A stretch of DNA of 64,000 bases from Agapanthus africanus (GCA_030015575.1 CM057337.1:338282583-338346582); one strand, 5' to 3'; shown: positions 47,201-57,199, counted from the first letter of the stretch. The notes: generated from the letters alone by a model not told the origin. Translations and numbers: made by a program.

Positions 47201-47450
47201 GCTGGGGTTGAGATTTGGTGGTGAGGAATTTCTCGAGGGAGGAGACGAAGGAGTAATCGGGATTTAGTGGTGAGGAGTTTGGGTTAGGGTTAGGGTTAGG
47301 GTTTGGGTTTGGGTTTGGGTGAGGGATGCAGTTGGTGGAAGAAGAGGAGAAGAAGAAGAGGAGGAGGAGGAGAGAGGGGATGGCGATGATGAGAGAGTAA
47401 GATGTGATGGTGAAGGTTGGGGATCTGGAGCTCGAGTACTTTCCTGCCAT
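29118..47450 (-). CDS. GT47 exostosin-family glycosyltransferase, ARAD-like (nine exons, 496 aa)
   Basis: Likely a Golgi type II membrane glycosyltransferase for a cell-wall polysaccharide, resembling plant 'probable arabinosyltransferase ARAD' proteins; donor and acceptor cannot be read from sequence. Exons (minus strand): 47001-47450, 42868-43041, 39756-39913, 39503-39650, 39304-39419, 39077-39215, 30420-30530, 30239-30307, 29118-29243. All introns are GT...AG and phases agree, giving 1,491 nt with no stop. The protein has a short cytosolic tail, a membrane anchor at about 17-34, an Asn-Pro-rich stem, and the exostosin domain from VRVYVYDMP (about 108) through HHPWSF and [12 protein letters not shown] to [20 protein letters not shown]. 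The C-terminus ends NNTRAPVP. The start is the first ATG in frame (ATGGC context). Introns 1, 2 and 6 are unusually long and full of transposons, yet the coding sequence looks intact. Confidence is high for the family and moderate for ARAD-like function. Confidence 0.9.
30239..30307 (-). CDS. GT47 gene exon 8
   Basis: 23 codons, [19 protein letters not shown] then TWRM. The acceptor is TTTCAG|TATTCA and the donor AGAATG|GTAAAT. The sequence is a signature of this plant GT47 subgroup. Confidence 0.9.
30420..30530 (-). CDS. GT47 gene exon 7
   Basis: 37 codons, [20 protein letters not shown] to KEMQTNLAK. The acceptor is ATGCAG|ATTGCA and the donor GCTAAG|GTTTGT. It follows the 8.5-kb transposon-filled intron 6. 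Confidence 0.9.
31056..32542 (-). pseudogene. RTE-type LINE, decayed 3' part of reverse transcriptase ORF (in GT47 intron 6)
   Basis: Minus-strand pieces in order: [18 protein letters not shown] (near 32460), then a stretch with [11 protein letters not shown] and [12 protein letters not shown] (FADD is the RT catalytic box; 31824-32105), then the C-terminus [20 protein letters not shown] to [10 protein letters not shown] (31112-31294). The LINE 3' tail, TAGCCTACCTCATATGCCTG, ends at about 31056. This is the plant RTE clade arrangement. Frameshifts separate the pieces and the 5' part is missing, so it is dead. It lies on the same strand as the host gene. Confidence 0.85.
33230..33408 (+). pseudogene. 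C-terminal end of a Ty3/gypsy integrase (left arm)
   Basis: The plus-strand reading [20 protein letters not shown], then YGHRLKPYF, is the characteristic C-terminus of Athila/TAT-group gypsy integrases. The reading runs on to [13 protein letters not shown] and a stop. It is a fragment only; the integrase core is absent. Confidence 0.7.
33837..34230 (+). pseudogene. Decayed ORF resembling 'putative plant transposon protein' domain (left arm)
   Basis: The reading [20 protein letters not shown], then a [14 protein letters not shown] segment in another frame and [13 protein letters not shown], resembles the plant transposon domain seen in ORFs of Athila/Ogre-type elements (reFY...RG pattern). 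Frames shift several times. The match is by memory of the pattern and is weak. Confidence 0.35.
35621..36076 (-). pseudogene. Decayed ORF, right-arm counterpart of 33837-34230
   Basis: The minus-strand reading includes [20 protein letters not shown] and [18 protein letters not shown], which fills in frame-shifted parts of the left-arm copy. An imperfect repeat near its start (about 36000-36075, GCGAAGAGCGAGTCATCATC type) is a local duplication. It is non-functional. Confidence 0.35.
36590..36760 (-). pseudogene. C-terminal end of a gypsy integrase (right arm)
   Basis: The minus-strand reading [16 protein letters not shown]... corresponds in another frame to the left-arm segment ([10 protein letters not shown] for [10 protein letters not shown]). 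It is the inverted copy of 33230-33408, with frameshifts. Confidence 0.55.
37135..38650 (-). mobile_element. Gypsy (Athila/TAT-like) non-coding remnant in GT47 intron 6
   Basis: On the minus strand, GAGGACGAGCTAAATATAAG followed by TTTGGGGGTATTTG (about 37350-37386) is a phrase common in the 3' non-coding region of Athila/TAT-type elements. A segment at 38455-38625 repeats the spacer of the inverted repeat (GTGAAACGGCATTTAAGTCA and TAAGTCGTTTCAAGAGACAT). No coding sequence is visible. Confidence 0.4.
39077..39913 (-). CDS. GT47 gene exons 3-6 (clustered)
   Basis: Four exons separated by short introns: 39756-39913 ([12 protein letters not shown] to [10 protein letters not shown]), 39503-39650 ([19 protein letters not shown] to RGRLKRNA), 39304-39419 ([14 protein letters not shown] to ASQTGMR) and 39077-39215 ([19 protein letters not shown] to EGMLDYRK). 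Donors and acceptors are all GT/AG. The split Trp codon (TG|G) and the split Glu codon (GA|A) both resolve correctly, which is good evidence for the model. These exons hold the likely nucleotide-sugar-binding core. Confidence 0.9.
40753..40894 (-). mobile_element. 5'-truncated LINE tail with target-site duplication (in GT47 intron 2)
   Basis: The body 40772-40875 matches the 3' end of the RTE LINE at 31056-31150, and it ends in a (TTG)n tail on the minus strand. Flanking 19-base direct repeats, TTTATCTCTGAGACAAACA (40753-40771) and the same with one C-to-T change (40876-40894), are the target duplication. Confidence 0.85.
41350..42260. mobile_element. Mutator-like element, 911 bp, with 9-bp TSD (in GT47 intron 2)
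   Basis: Terminal inverted repeats begin GGCTTATTTACTGAAAACTC (41350) and end in its reverse complement at 42260; similarity extends about 80 bases inward. Flanking nonamers TAAATTCAA and TAAATACAA are a 9-bp target duplication with one mismatch, the Mutator pattern. The interior (41590-42080) is GC-rich with long purine runs, unlike the AT-rich surroundings, and has no transposase. Its minus-strand ORFs are Pro/His/Ser-rich low complexity. It is a non-autonomous element, possibly carrying a captured gene fragment (Pack-MULE). Confidence 0.85.
42280..42730. other. Intron 2 segment with repeated CGAAACC motifs
   Basis: Short degenerate repeats of the CGAAACC/GAAACCG type (GGTTTCGGCCGAAACCTCC near 42295, CGAAACCGAAACCCGAACCG near 42640) flank an AT-rich core. 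This may be a worn MITE-like element, but I could not define its ends. Confidence 0.3.
42868..43041 (-). CDS. GT47 gene exon 2
   Basis: 58 codons, [18 protein letters not shown] through [16 protein letters not shown] to CKALYR. The acceptor is CTGCAG|CATTCT and the donor CTTTACAGG|GTGTGC, phase 0. The segment is strongly typical of plant exostosin-family proteins. Confidence 0.9.
43042..47000. other. GT47 intron 1 (3.96 kb)
   Basis: It is mostly AT-rich. A block at 44510-45010 has higher GC and unusual content (see findings). The stretch 45160-45540, with TACCGGTATCATACG and CTCGGTATCAATCTTATCGG, looks like another worn repeat of the 42280 type. No coding sequence was recognised. Confidence 0.6.
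47001..47450 (-). CDS. GT47 gene exon 1: anchor, stem and start of catalytic domain
   Basis: 150 codons. It opens [13 protein letters not shown], then the hydrophobic run [16 protein letters not shown], then an (Asn-Pro)n stem encoded by a telomere-like CCCTAA/CCCAAA run (47280-47325). The exostosin domain starts [12 protein letters not shown]. The donor is ...GAACAG|GTTATG, phase 0. The sequence just upstream of the ATG is a pyrimidine-rich CTCTCT stretch (47453-47480), usual for plant 5' UTRs and core promoters. A longer reading frame upstream begins only at a TTG, so 47450 is the first real start. Confidence 0.9.
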
Positions 47451-48345
47451 CGATGAGAGAGAGAAGAGAGAGAGAATGACGTGAGATATAGGCAAAAATG
47501 TTGAACAAGAGAGGAGTGTGTATGTTACTTTTAGGCCCCGTTAGGGAAAGGAGTCGAGAAAACCGGAGTATATCTTTAGGCAGAGTAGAAACTGTCCTAA
47601 CTCTCGTTTGAATCTTATCCTTATTTTAAAAACTAAACCTTGATGTGCGTGCAGCATTGGTGTTTTCTAAACTTTTAAATGTTGTTGAGTTAATCTAAAT
47701 ACCAAAATGGATGTTTTCTTAACATATTTTGGAGTTTAGAAAACATTTGTTGGATTGGTATTTTGTAAACTTAAATTTGGAGCTTAGATAACTGGAGTCT
47801 TCTAAACTCTAAATCCATGCCAAACATGGCATAATTGGGGCTGTTTGGTTGGTGAATTTAGAGAGAATTTGACAAGTTGGAATGCCAAATCCCAAAAAAA
47901 TTTGTCATTCTTATGTTTGGTTTGCAAACTTGAAACTTGGATTGGTTGATACCATCTAGGATTTTTGAAGCACTTCCCATTCCAAGAAAAAAAGTAAGGA
48001 TTTGCAAAGAGTCGATGTCCATATGGGCATGGATAATAATTAAAAAATAAAAAGAGATGTTGGGATCTTCCCCATCCTGCATCTTCTTCCTCCTTCTCCT
48101 CAATAAAGTTTTGTTTTATATGGAAGTGCGCAAGGTTATGTTTTCCAATTCTTATTTTAAAATCCATGTCATTTTGATACAACCAAACAAGAAAATAAAA
48201 AATTTACAAGTTTTCACGGACCATTTGATATAAAACAAACAAAAAGAATCCTAGATTCATGGATTTACAACTTCAGTCTTTGTGAATCCATATTTAGAAA
48301 TCAAGCATCCTAAAAAAAGCAACCTAACAGGATATTAGAGTTGTT
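47451..48345. other. Upstream region of the GT47 gene
   Basis: This should contain the promoter, for transcription leftwards. Only a pyrimidine-rich stretch next to the ATG is distinct; no TATA box could be placed at a convincing distance. From about 47838, GGGGCTGTTTGGTTGG and later CAACCAAACAAG (48180) resemble ends of a common plant MITE type, but no TSD was found. Confidence 0.35.
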
Positions 48346-49466
48346 TAGGTAACTTTTTTGTTGTTTGCTAAATAAAATTGCAAACTAACAAGACTTTGTC
48401 TAATGATTATGCTGGAGCAGTTATATGTGTCTTTTAACATCCATTGCAATTCATGTAATGTTAGTTGAATATTAATTAAGTTTAAGTTTTATAGTTGCAC
48501 TTAATAATTTATAATGTGGGTATTCTTATATATTTATAATTGTTATAATATCCTTAGAAAATATATTGTTAGATCGCGCACTGTGATGGGTCACTTGCAT
48601 AGAGATATGATCTAATTTAGTAATTTCTTAAATTGAGTACTTAAATACAACTAGTAAAGGATAGTTAGAGTTGTGACATGTTATTATGCATGACACTGAC
48701 ATGTGAGATGCGGTGGTGTGCCTTAATCACCGAGAATAGAGATTCTCCAGGTGTATGTCATGAGCGCATATAATGATGTTTGTAGTACAAGACTATGTTT
48801 AAATTATCCAGGATATGTCAACTATAGAGATGAAGAATTCAAGCTGTTACATAATCCCTTTGACTTGACGATATTGTAGTTTTTGATTTGTTGACAAGTA
48901 AGATTTGATATGATGGTAAATCTTGTTATTTAGACAGGAACAAGAAACCTGAAATATTAGACTGCTTGAATGCATTTAGGAAAACTATGGATGTCTAGAT
49001 ATGATCTGATATTCTCATATTGATGAGAATAAATTTACCGTTCAATCTCATAAAAGCGTCAAATTCTGATCAGGTATTTTGGAAATTGTTTTTTCAAAAT
49101 TATATTATTATTATATTTATTTTCAAAATGAATTTGTATTGTTCATGGGTAATTGAAGATTTGGGTTTGGGGCAATTAGGTGATTTTATCCCGCTCAGTT
49201 AAAATACATTAAAAAAAATAACTTGATGTTGGAAGAGATTGCATGTAAATTTATATTAATTATTCTTTCACATTAGGAAGAACTTTTATGAACAATTGGC
49301 TTGATAGAAATTTGATTATTAAATTAAAATTGGCAATTAATTAATTAAGATTGACAATTGGTTCTAGATGTGAGACCAAATTGATCCCACCGTAAAGCCT
49401 TAATATAGAAGTGCAAATAAAACAAATAAGAGAAGAAATTATATAACACAATATGTTGTATTATCA
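48346..49466. other. AT-rich intergenic DNA
   Basis: No gene, RNA or complete transposon recognised. Short ORFs here are consistent with chance in AT-rich DNA. Confidence 0.5.
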
Positions 49467-49837
49467 TGTTAGGGAGTTCAGTCCCACATCGGTAAAATAG
49501 GAAAAATGTATCGTACCACACCCCTATAAAAGGATGGTTATAGTAGATCACATAAAGAATGATGAAATAAGAGATTTCGAAAGAAAAATAATTAAGAATT
49601 ACTTTTAAACTTCTCCTCTAAAATAGAAGGGTTCATATCGGCCTAGTTTTTGTTTTACCTCCTGCGCAAGGTGGTGGACTTGATTGTAGGATTTTGCGAT
49701 TGTGTTAGCGACGAGAGAAAGTTATTTTGCTAACAGATATTCTGATCTGCAAAGATATGTCTTTTATGATTCATATTGATGAATAATCGAAAATCATATG
49801 CACCGCATCCGCTGCTTTACGGGTATGATTTTCTTCA
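49467..49837 (+). repeat. Small LTR-like repeat, 371 bp
   Basis: It starts TGTTAGGGAGTTCAGTCC and ends TTTTCTTCA, followed by AGTATCAGAG (49841-49850), a slightly decayed Met-tRNA primer-binding site. Inside, TCCCACATCGG (49485-49495) and CTATAAAAGG (about 49523) resemble the promoter of small plant copia/TRIM LTRs. No second LTR was found and no gag follows, so this is a remnant. Confidence 0.55.
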
Positions 49838-50650
49838 ATTAGTATCAGAGTACATGGTTGCTCTTATAAGATTAGGGTTCTTAATTAAAAACCTAGATCT
49901 CATAATAATTGTATTTTCATAGATCTAAAATTATTAGCTCTAAATTATTTAATAAGATTAAATAAGTTGGATAGATAAAAATATGTTTTTATTAGATCCA
50001 TGAAAATTAAAATTATTATGCATGAAATCTATATTGATAGATTTTTTTAATAAGTTTTTGAAACTACGTTTTGGTTTTTTGAGACCAAGTTTTGATTTTT
50101 GAAATCAAACCACGATTATAATTGTTATGCATAAAATCTATATTGATAGATTTTTAATTAGGTTTTTGAAAATAATTAAAACCCTAGGTTTCATAATAAT
50201 TAAATTTTCATAGATACAAAGTTATAAGATCTATATTATTTAATTAGATTAAATAAATAGATTAGAGAAAATATGTTTTTTTGTTAGATTTATGAAAATT
50301 GTAATTGCTATGCTTGAAATCTATATCGATAGATTTTGAAACCAAGATTTTGATTTTTGAAATCAAAATTATATTTTTCCTGTTTAATTTTTTATTTTTG
50401 AAATCCAGTTTTGAATTTTGAAATCAAATCATAATTGTAATTAAGATTTTTGAAATCAAGTTTTGATTTTTTGAAATCAAATCAAAATTATAATTAAAAT
50501 TTTTGGAAATCAAGTTTTGATTTTTTGAAATCAAATCAAAATTATAATTAAGATTTTTGAAATTAAAATTAATTATTAAAATTTAGTTTTTGATTTTTGA
50601 AATCAAAACTAATTTTTTTTAAAGAGGATATGAAATCAGTTCATAAGATA
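49838..50650 (+). repeat. AT-rich repeat tract with GAAATCAA units
   Basis: From about 50030 the sequence is built of variants of TTTTTGAAATCAAGTTTTGA and AAATCAAATCAAAATTATAA. The clearest part is a tandem repeat of about 55 bases at 50442-50560. Earlier, a longer unit containing ATCTATATTGATAGATTTTT recurs at about 50030, 50140 and 50320. No coding capacity. Confidence 0.75.
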
Positions 50651-53178
50651 TACTTAAAACCTTAACGGCTCAGAATCTTTTTACCCAACCCGAACCCATG
50701 CATTTTCAAATTTAATACATATCTTTATTGAGGATCCCGAGACTCTACATTCAACTTTAAATTGGTGGTACGTGGAAAATTGTATCCAGGTCCCTGAAAA
50801 TTTAAAAAGGTGTTTCAGAATCTTTTTTTAATAGGATTAAATATTTAGAAACTCCTGAATAATAATTAAATTGTTTCAAGGCCTTTATTATGTGAATTTA
50901 GGCTTGATAATTATCTGTAAGCCCCTATAATTTTCTGAAATTATATGTTAGTCACTTTATATGATATAAATTAGATTTATATCTGGTTCTTTTATGGAAA
51001 AGACGAGAACTAATATTGTGTTTAGTTTCTTACGATACTTTATATGATATTGCATCGGTTTCATAAAATTTATATCTGATAAATTGTGTGTATGAAATAA
51101 GTTCCAAAATTTCTTAAATAGTTATGGATTATTATATGGATTGTCATGTATTTAATTACAAATTAAAATGATGACAATATAATAATAATTAAAATTGTTT
51201 TATAAATTAAGTGTTCTCTCAATTAATTTTACAAAAGTTGTATACAAGTGTAAATAGATTTAAAATTTATGAAATTTAGATCTAAAAGCTTTCCATCATA
51301 GGGATGTGTTTAAGACAGATATTTTAAACTTATTCGAAACCGGACATGATAGGATTTGTTAAACTACTTGCCTTGCTTATATCTTACATAAAAATGCTAG
51401 ATTTGTCATGTTTAATAGGACCATTTGGCTACAATAAGATGTGCAACCTATTTTACATACAAAATCGAAATTGTAACGACTCTGAAATCTTTGTACAGAA
51501 ATTTTTCTGTTAATACAAGGGCCTGCCTTTGACCATCCGTCCATAACCGATCTCCTTTGTTAGTCGAGCAGAGAAAACGGATGCACTACCGCACCATGAA
51601 AACCAAGAATATTACAGCCTGAGTTTGAGTTATAAGTCACTTTTGTTAAATAACAGCAAGAAACAACTTATAGCTCACTGATTGATCGTGAAAAAGTATT
51701 TGTAGAATAACCGCAATCAATAACGGTGTCACGTGTAGCTAGCCGAGATGAGTACGGGTCGTCCTCAGGGATTCGTGGAAATTTTAATATTACTTTAGAT
51801 GTGTTGATTAGAAAAGAGAAAGGAGAATAGAGAATAGTGAAGAATAGATTCTAGATCTATGGTAAATACGGATGTAAAATATATATTTTTCAGATCTTGT
51901 TTAAATAAGAATATAGAATATATAAGAAGAAGGCTTGTAGGGTTCGTTAGGATTTAGTAGTCATGGATGACTAATAAAGATTACTCATTTTATCTATTGA
52001 TAGATTTAAAACTAAATTGATAGTGATGAATGGGGATTAGGGTTCTTAGAAGAAACAAGGGTTTCCACACTATTGACCCTTGTCCTTTCATTGATCTCTA
52101 TTCATGTCTAGCCCTTAACAAAACAATTGTTAATCTGATATCAAATCGCGGTCGAGTGTTGGGACTTTACCCCCGCGCGCAAATTCGTATGTTTTGAAAA
52201 TGGAGTCGTTTTAAAGAAATAATGCGCACGCGAGCTCGGTCTCGTTTTAAAATTTATAAACCGCAAGTGCACGGCGCGTTGTAGCGAGCCGGCAAGTACG
52301 GGTCGATCTGCGGGGAATTGTGTATTAGATTTTGTTAGTTAAGGTTCAACAAATAAGGAATTGGTTTGGTTTGTCACAAAAATAAAAATACGAATACAAG
52401 AAAACAAGTTTAGAAGAAATATGGCCGTGGTTTTGGCTCGGATAGTTGAATCGCGGCGATTCCTTCGATGCTCTCTTGATCATGAGTTGTCCGTCATTGT
52501 GTCGATCCCGAAGTAAAGCATGACTTGTCAACACGGTCGCAAAGCACAAATTATCAAGCTCTCGGATCTCGACTCAAAACACGAAACGAGTGCGTATTGT
52601 TCACTTACCGTTTGTATGTCCAAGCTTGAGGTATCAACAATAAACACAAGGGTTAGCAAGCTTACGACAACATCAAAAACACAAATTAGTGAGTGAGAGC
52701 AATTAGTTTTAGTGTTAATATTGCTAAGTGTTTGTGATAGTATAGGGTATATGAAAACCGAGGGTTTGTCAAGCACTTGGTCACAAAATACCGTATCTAA
52801 ACTTAGCAAACTTAACACCAAATTGATTTTATCTTAAATATCGTGAAATGGGGAAAGGGAGTGAATATGGTATATGAAGAGGTTACAAAGTAACCATGGT
52901 TTCAACATACCATATCACATCATTACATAAAATAATATTTAAGTTAGAATCACATATATAAGCACATTAAACATGAACAGGAGGAGGAGGAAGGCAACGC
53001 CTTTCATCTCACATCCTTAGCATAACCACAACCAAAGAAGATTAGTTACACATAATAATAGCAAAAGAAAGCAAGTAAGAAAAAGAATGAAAGAAATAAA
53101 GAAAAAGCAATATTATTTAACACTTAATGTAGTTGAGATACAAGATATTCGTAACTTATTCAACCTCCATAATGAAGC
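50651..53178. other. Intergenic DNA with two related AGTACGGGTCG segments
   Basis: AT-rich to 51480. Two segments with related wording, ACCGCAATCAATAACGG...GAGTACGGGTCGTCCTCAGGG (51708-51770) and ACCGCAAGTGCACGG...AAGTACGGGTCGATCTGCGG (52260-52315), are of a type often seen in gypsy (TAT-like) non-coding regions. No gene seen. Confidence 0.4.
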
Positions 53179-53184
53179 TGTCAC
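53179..53184. repeat. First six bases of a gypsy-type LTR (split by element D)
   Basis: TGTCAC here plus GACCCGAAATTGG from 62832 onward rebuilds an LTR edge equivalent to that at 250. GTCAC is duplicated by D's insertion. Confidence 0.7.
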
Positions 53185-55277
53185 TGTTGGAGATAGTGCC
53201 CTCAAAGTCAATTATTGGATTGCAGGTACGTGATTGCAATGATTGAGGCAGGACCTATACCGATATGACAGTCTTGCTCAAGATGATAGTATGCTATCTG
53301 GTTTGACTTTATCATCGTATACATGCTTTAGTTCACTATTGCATGATGATAGAGCCCATAGGATTTTTACTTGACTACCAGCAGTATGATGGTGATCATA
53401 TACGTGGGAGCTGGGGTCTGTAAGCACATCCTTAAAAGTGTCCCTAGTCGTGGGAGTTTCGAGACAGGGCATCGATACTCCAAAGTAGACTAGTGTATAC
53501 AGTCGAGACCCCGACAAGGGGCGGTGGCCGGTCTCACAAGCCACTGGTGTCAGTTGGTTCACCTAAGATGTATACAGGTGCTCATTAGGTTATGAGTACA
53601 CCGGACAGGACTCTTCGGGAACATGCTAGTTGGTATTATACATATCGTCAGATAGCAGTTCCCTGGTGACATGTGTACAGGTTAGTTTGTCGACCTGAGA
53701 TCGTCATTTGTCTCGTGTGAGTTCCCACTGTGCTTTGATTCCTACCCTACCACGCTCAAAGGAGTTGTGCAAACAGGTATTTTTTGGGTACAGTCCCGAG
53801 CCACATGGAGGCAGTGAGCGGATCGTCGGGGATTCGTCTCTCCCGGTATTGGGGGTTGATGTCACACAGTGCACAGGTGGCCATCACTTGAAATCCTTGG
53901 CCAAGGTAGTGGAGAATTACTGATTTGGATCAGTAGTTTCTCAGATGGTGATGGGCTTCATGCCGACACGATTTATCGCGTTATTAGGGGTCTGACTTTA
54001 TCCACCCCCCTAGACTCGATATGCGATACTCTTTAGACGAACGGACCGGACTGTATATACATTGTCACTGTTAGGCTCAGTAGGGTTCATAAATGAGTTC
54101 GCTCATCAGCTTCCCTTCCAATCAATACATAGGCAAACCGTTACGTACATTTTGTACCTCTGACGTGCTAGAGATTATACCCAGTGCCAGTGTGTTGATG
54201 AGTCATTAGAGTCCCCCACAGACATTTTCCCAAGTTCGGGCGAAACGTTGTAGAGGCCGTATGGTTTTATGGCAAGGTTCGGAAAATGCACGTGCATTTT
54301 CGCACGTGTCATTTTTCGGGCAGATAATACTGGTCGGCTTTGGTTTAAGCCGGATCCGAGTATTATACTGTGTAGATATAACATCTTTGTCTCAGATGCA
54401 TTTGTATTCGGTCATAATACAAATGCGGGTATGTTTATACCATTACGGGGTTATCCTGAAATTCGTTTCAGGATCACTTTTGGAAGTTGCCAGTTTCTAG
54501 TTTTCTATCAGCCGTATTTGACATTCGGTTAAATGCGGATTTATCTGTTCTTCTTAAGATGAGTGTGGAAGCTTCTAGAAGAGGTGACTAGGATGGTGAC
54601 TAGGATGGTGAGTCATTAGTACATTGATTATTGCATTAATGGTTTTGGTGACTACGTTGATGATTCATCCTTTGCTTTAATTGTGTTCATACTAGGTGTA
54701 AACATGACTCATTTGTGTTATGGTCACCTTCCTCTCCCTCCTACACTCACCCTCCCTCTTTATATGGCCGGCCCCTCCCCTCTTGTGAGAGTGTGATTCA
54801 TTTTGAAGAAAAGATTATGATAGTAGTTTAGGTTCATGGAAATTTGATATGCCAATTTCTCATTTATCCGATTCAAATGGCAACTTCATTAACCGTTCGT
54901 CCATAACCTTGGACGTAATGAGACAAAGTGTTCTACTCATTCTCTACATCATCTTGGTCGTCTCTTTTAGCAAACTTGACGATCGAGTTGCCTCGGTTCA
55001 GAGGTGAGAGCTCGTTTAAAGATCCGTCGACGTGGTGCCACATGGACGAGAAGACTAGAGATCGAGGAGATCGGAGCAGCCGCAACAAAGCGTGGGATGA
55101 TGGTTGAAGACCGAAGGACTCGGATCATTCGGTATAACGTTTCTACCCACTTTGTAGTTTGTTAGTTTAGCTTTAATGGCAGATCCGGGTTATAGTACGC
55201 GATAGCGCCAGTTGTAAAAAGTTTTTGTTTCGCATTTGGTGTCTGTTAGACGGCCGGGGCGCTACCGTGGACTTACA
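53185..55277 (+). repeat. 5' LTR of element D, 2,093 bp
   Basis: It starts TGTTGGAGATAGTGCCC and ends GCTACCGTGGACTTACA, next to the PBS. It contains the shared block TTCGTCTCTCCCGGTATTGG near 53833. Confidence 0.95.
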
Positions 55278-55278
55278 G

Positions 55279-55290
55279 TGGTATCAGAGC
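55279..55290 (+). other. Primer-binding site of element D
   Basis: TGGTATCAGAGC lies one base from the LTR end, the same site and spacing as in A and C. Confidence 0.95.
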
Positions 55291-55488
55291 CTCGCCATTA
55301 AGCTATACTAACTTGTGCTAACGCGTTTAAAATATCGATCGATCGGTTTTTTGAAAACTGCAAAATTCTGCACATAAGTTTCTGTCGATTTTTTAAAGGG
55401 CCTAAAAATAATTTTGCATATCACAGAAAAGTGTGCAGGGTTTTCTAAGAACTATGGGAAAATTTGGGCACGTGATCCCACAAGACCA

Positions 55489-55533
55489 CCGCGGATCCGC
55501 GGTCAAACCTAGAGTTTGACCGCGGAACCGCGG
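55489..55533 (+). other. GC-rich hairpin near the PBS of D
   Basis: CCGCGGATCCGCGGTCAAAC and GTTTGACCGCGGAACCGCGG pair at 19 of 20 positions around a five-base loop. This is the best-preserved of the four copies. Confidence 0.8.
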
Positions 55534-56499
55534 CGCTTTTGTGGGAACAGTGCACAAATTTTTTCCAGAGTGCTTTATTTTGGAAATTGTGGTTTTTGGT
55601 ACTATTCATTTGGGCCTAGATTTTGTTACTGTACAGCAGATGTACGTGGGGCCCACTTCGGGAAATTTAGTCGATCGAAATTTTAAACTTGTTAATATAC
55701 AGTATTTACATTATATCTCCGACCGGGAATGTCATTTGATCGGTAAACCGCGTGTGATTGCTATAGTTCTTTTAGACGGGTTTGCGAACGTGACATTCGC
55801 GTTGATGTTCTGTATTGTGCTGTGATGTTGCGGATATGTCGTGGTGGATAGCAGTGTGCAATGGTAGTGCAGTTTGGATTTATTTATACATTTGATATTG
55901 CGGGGCGAGCGTCCAACATGTGGACTGCCGTCACTGCCTGTTTGTATAATATTCTTTTCGGGGCACGATCGGGTTGAGGTCGATGTACCTATTGTACATA
56001 TTTTTATTTCTGTACTAGGTTTACCCCGCGACGGAGTGCACGGATAGCCGGGTTTTGGAGGGCAACGTGTCCGTATCTCATGGCTTTGAGAGGCAAAGGG
56101 ACCTTACTCTAGAATTGGCAGACTATTCGCCGCACTCGTAGGGGGTATAGGTTGACCCAAGGAGGGGTGCTCAATTTACCGGATTCCGTGAAGTGCCGGG
56201 TGTTCCATTCACTATACTGTGGGGACTACCTCGCTTCAGGTTTTGGCGGGTAACTTGCCGCACCCGTAGGGGTCTAGGTTTCATTGCACAGGCTATCCAC
56301 ACGACCAGGGGAACGTCGGGTTTCAGTAGCGGCTCTGTGAAACCCGGGGATCCCAGATTATTTGTATTGTTCTGTGATGCTTATTACTTTTCTGTAATGT
56401 TGCATATTATCACGCCTGGAGCGATTATTGTATATTGGTATATATACTATTAGATGTTGTATATGTTTTATACCCGCGCTAGTCCAGCCTCCGCTCTGT

Positions 56500-56520
56500 C
56501 GTTAATTAAGTAAGCTAACG
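56500..56520. other. CGTTA hairpin in leader of D
   Basis: CGTTA (56500-56504) and TAACG (56516-56520) pair; loop bases differ from A and C. Confidence 0.55.
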
Positions 56521-57070
56521 GGTGATGACGGGACCCAGTGGCAAATACGGATGGCATATACGTACATTTTATTTTCGTTCTTTTCTGGTGTGATTGATTG
56601 ATGGGCAGCATTGATTCTTATCAATGCAAGGATAAAACAAACCTATATTTGATGTTGTTGGAACAAATTTTAAACGGTGTTATTACAAAGATGTTTCCTT
56701 TTGTTTTGCATAGCGATATTCAGTTAGAATATCCTGCACCTCATTCGACGAGGCAAGGGCAGATATCCCTTCACCGGGAGTGACCCCTTGGGCAGAAGTT
56801 TACGTCAGGGTAATAACTTCAATATAGTCAATTACAAGTTGCTTTGCATCGCGGTATTCAGTTGGAATATCCCGCACCTCATTCCACGAGGAAAGAGCCG
56901 AGATCCCTTCACCGGGAGTGACCTCTTTAGCAAAACGTTTTCGTCACTATATTTTTATAAAAAGCTATCACGTTCCTTCAACGAGATCAAGTTCATTACG
57001 TTAAAGGTTTTTCGCCAAAAACCAGTCGTAGCCCTCCGTCGTATCTTATGGATGCTCAGTAGTATTCAAG

Positions 57071-57100
57071 CTATGTTTGTTGACTAAAGTCAAGGCATAG
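57071..57100 (+). other. Leader hairpin H1 of element D
   Basis: Outer arms CTATG/CATAG and inner arms TTGACT/AGTCAA with a two-base loop, all perfectly paired. Confidence 0.75.
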
Positions 57101-57160
57101 TGTTTGGTAGTTGCTGGGTATTCATCTGTTGCATAGATAGATGCGTTGGTTTGGGACAGT

Positions 57161-57199
57161 CGTATTACCTTGTTGACTAAACTCAAGGGTATGTACGGG
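57161..57199 (+). other. Leader hairpin H2 of element D
   Basis: CGTA...ACC pairs with GGT...TACG around TTGTTGACTAAACTCAAGG. Confidence 0.55.

Noticed and set aside
47280..47325. True interstitial telomere tract
   Set aside because: It is short, uses six-base units and lies within a conserved reading frame, so it is better seen as coding repeat.
47451..47495. Upstream start for the GT47 protein
   Set aside because: The extra frame begins at a TTG, not ATG. The ATG at 47450 has good context and gives a normal type II anchor.
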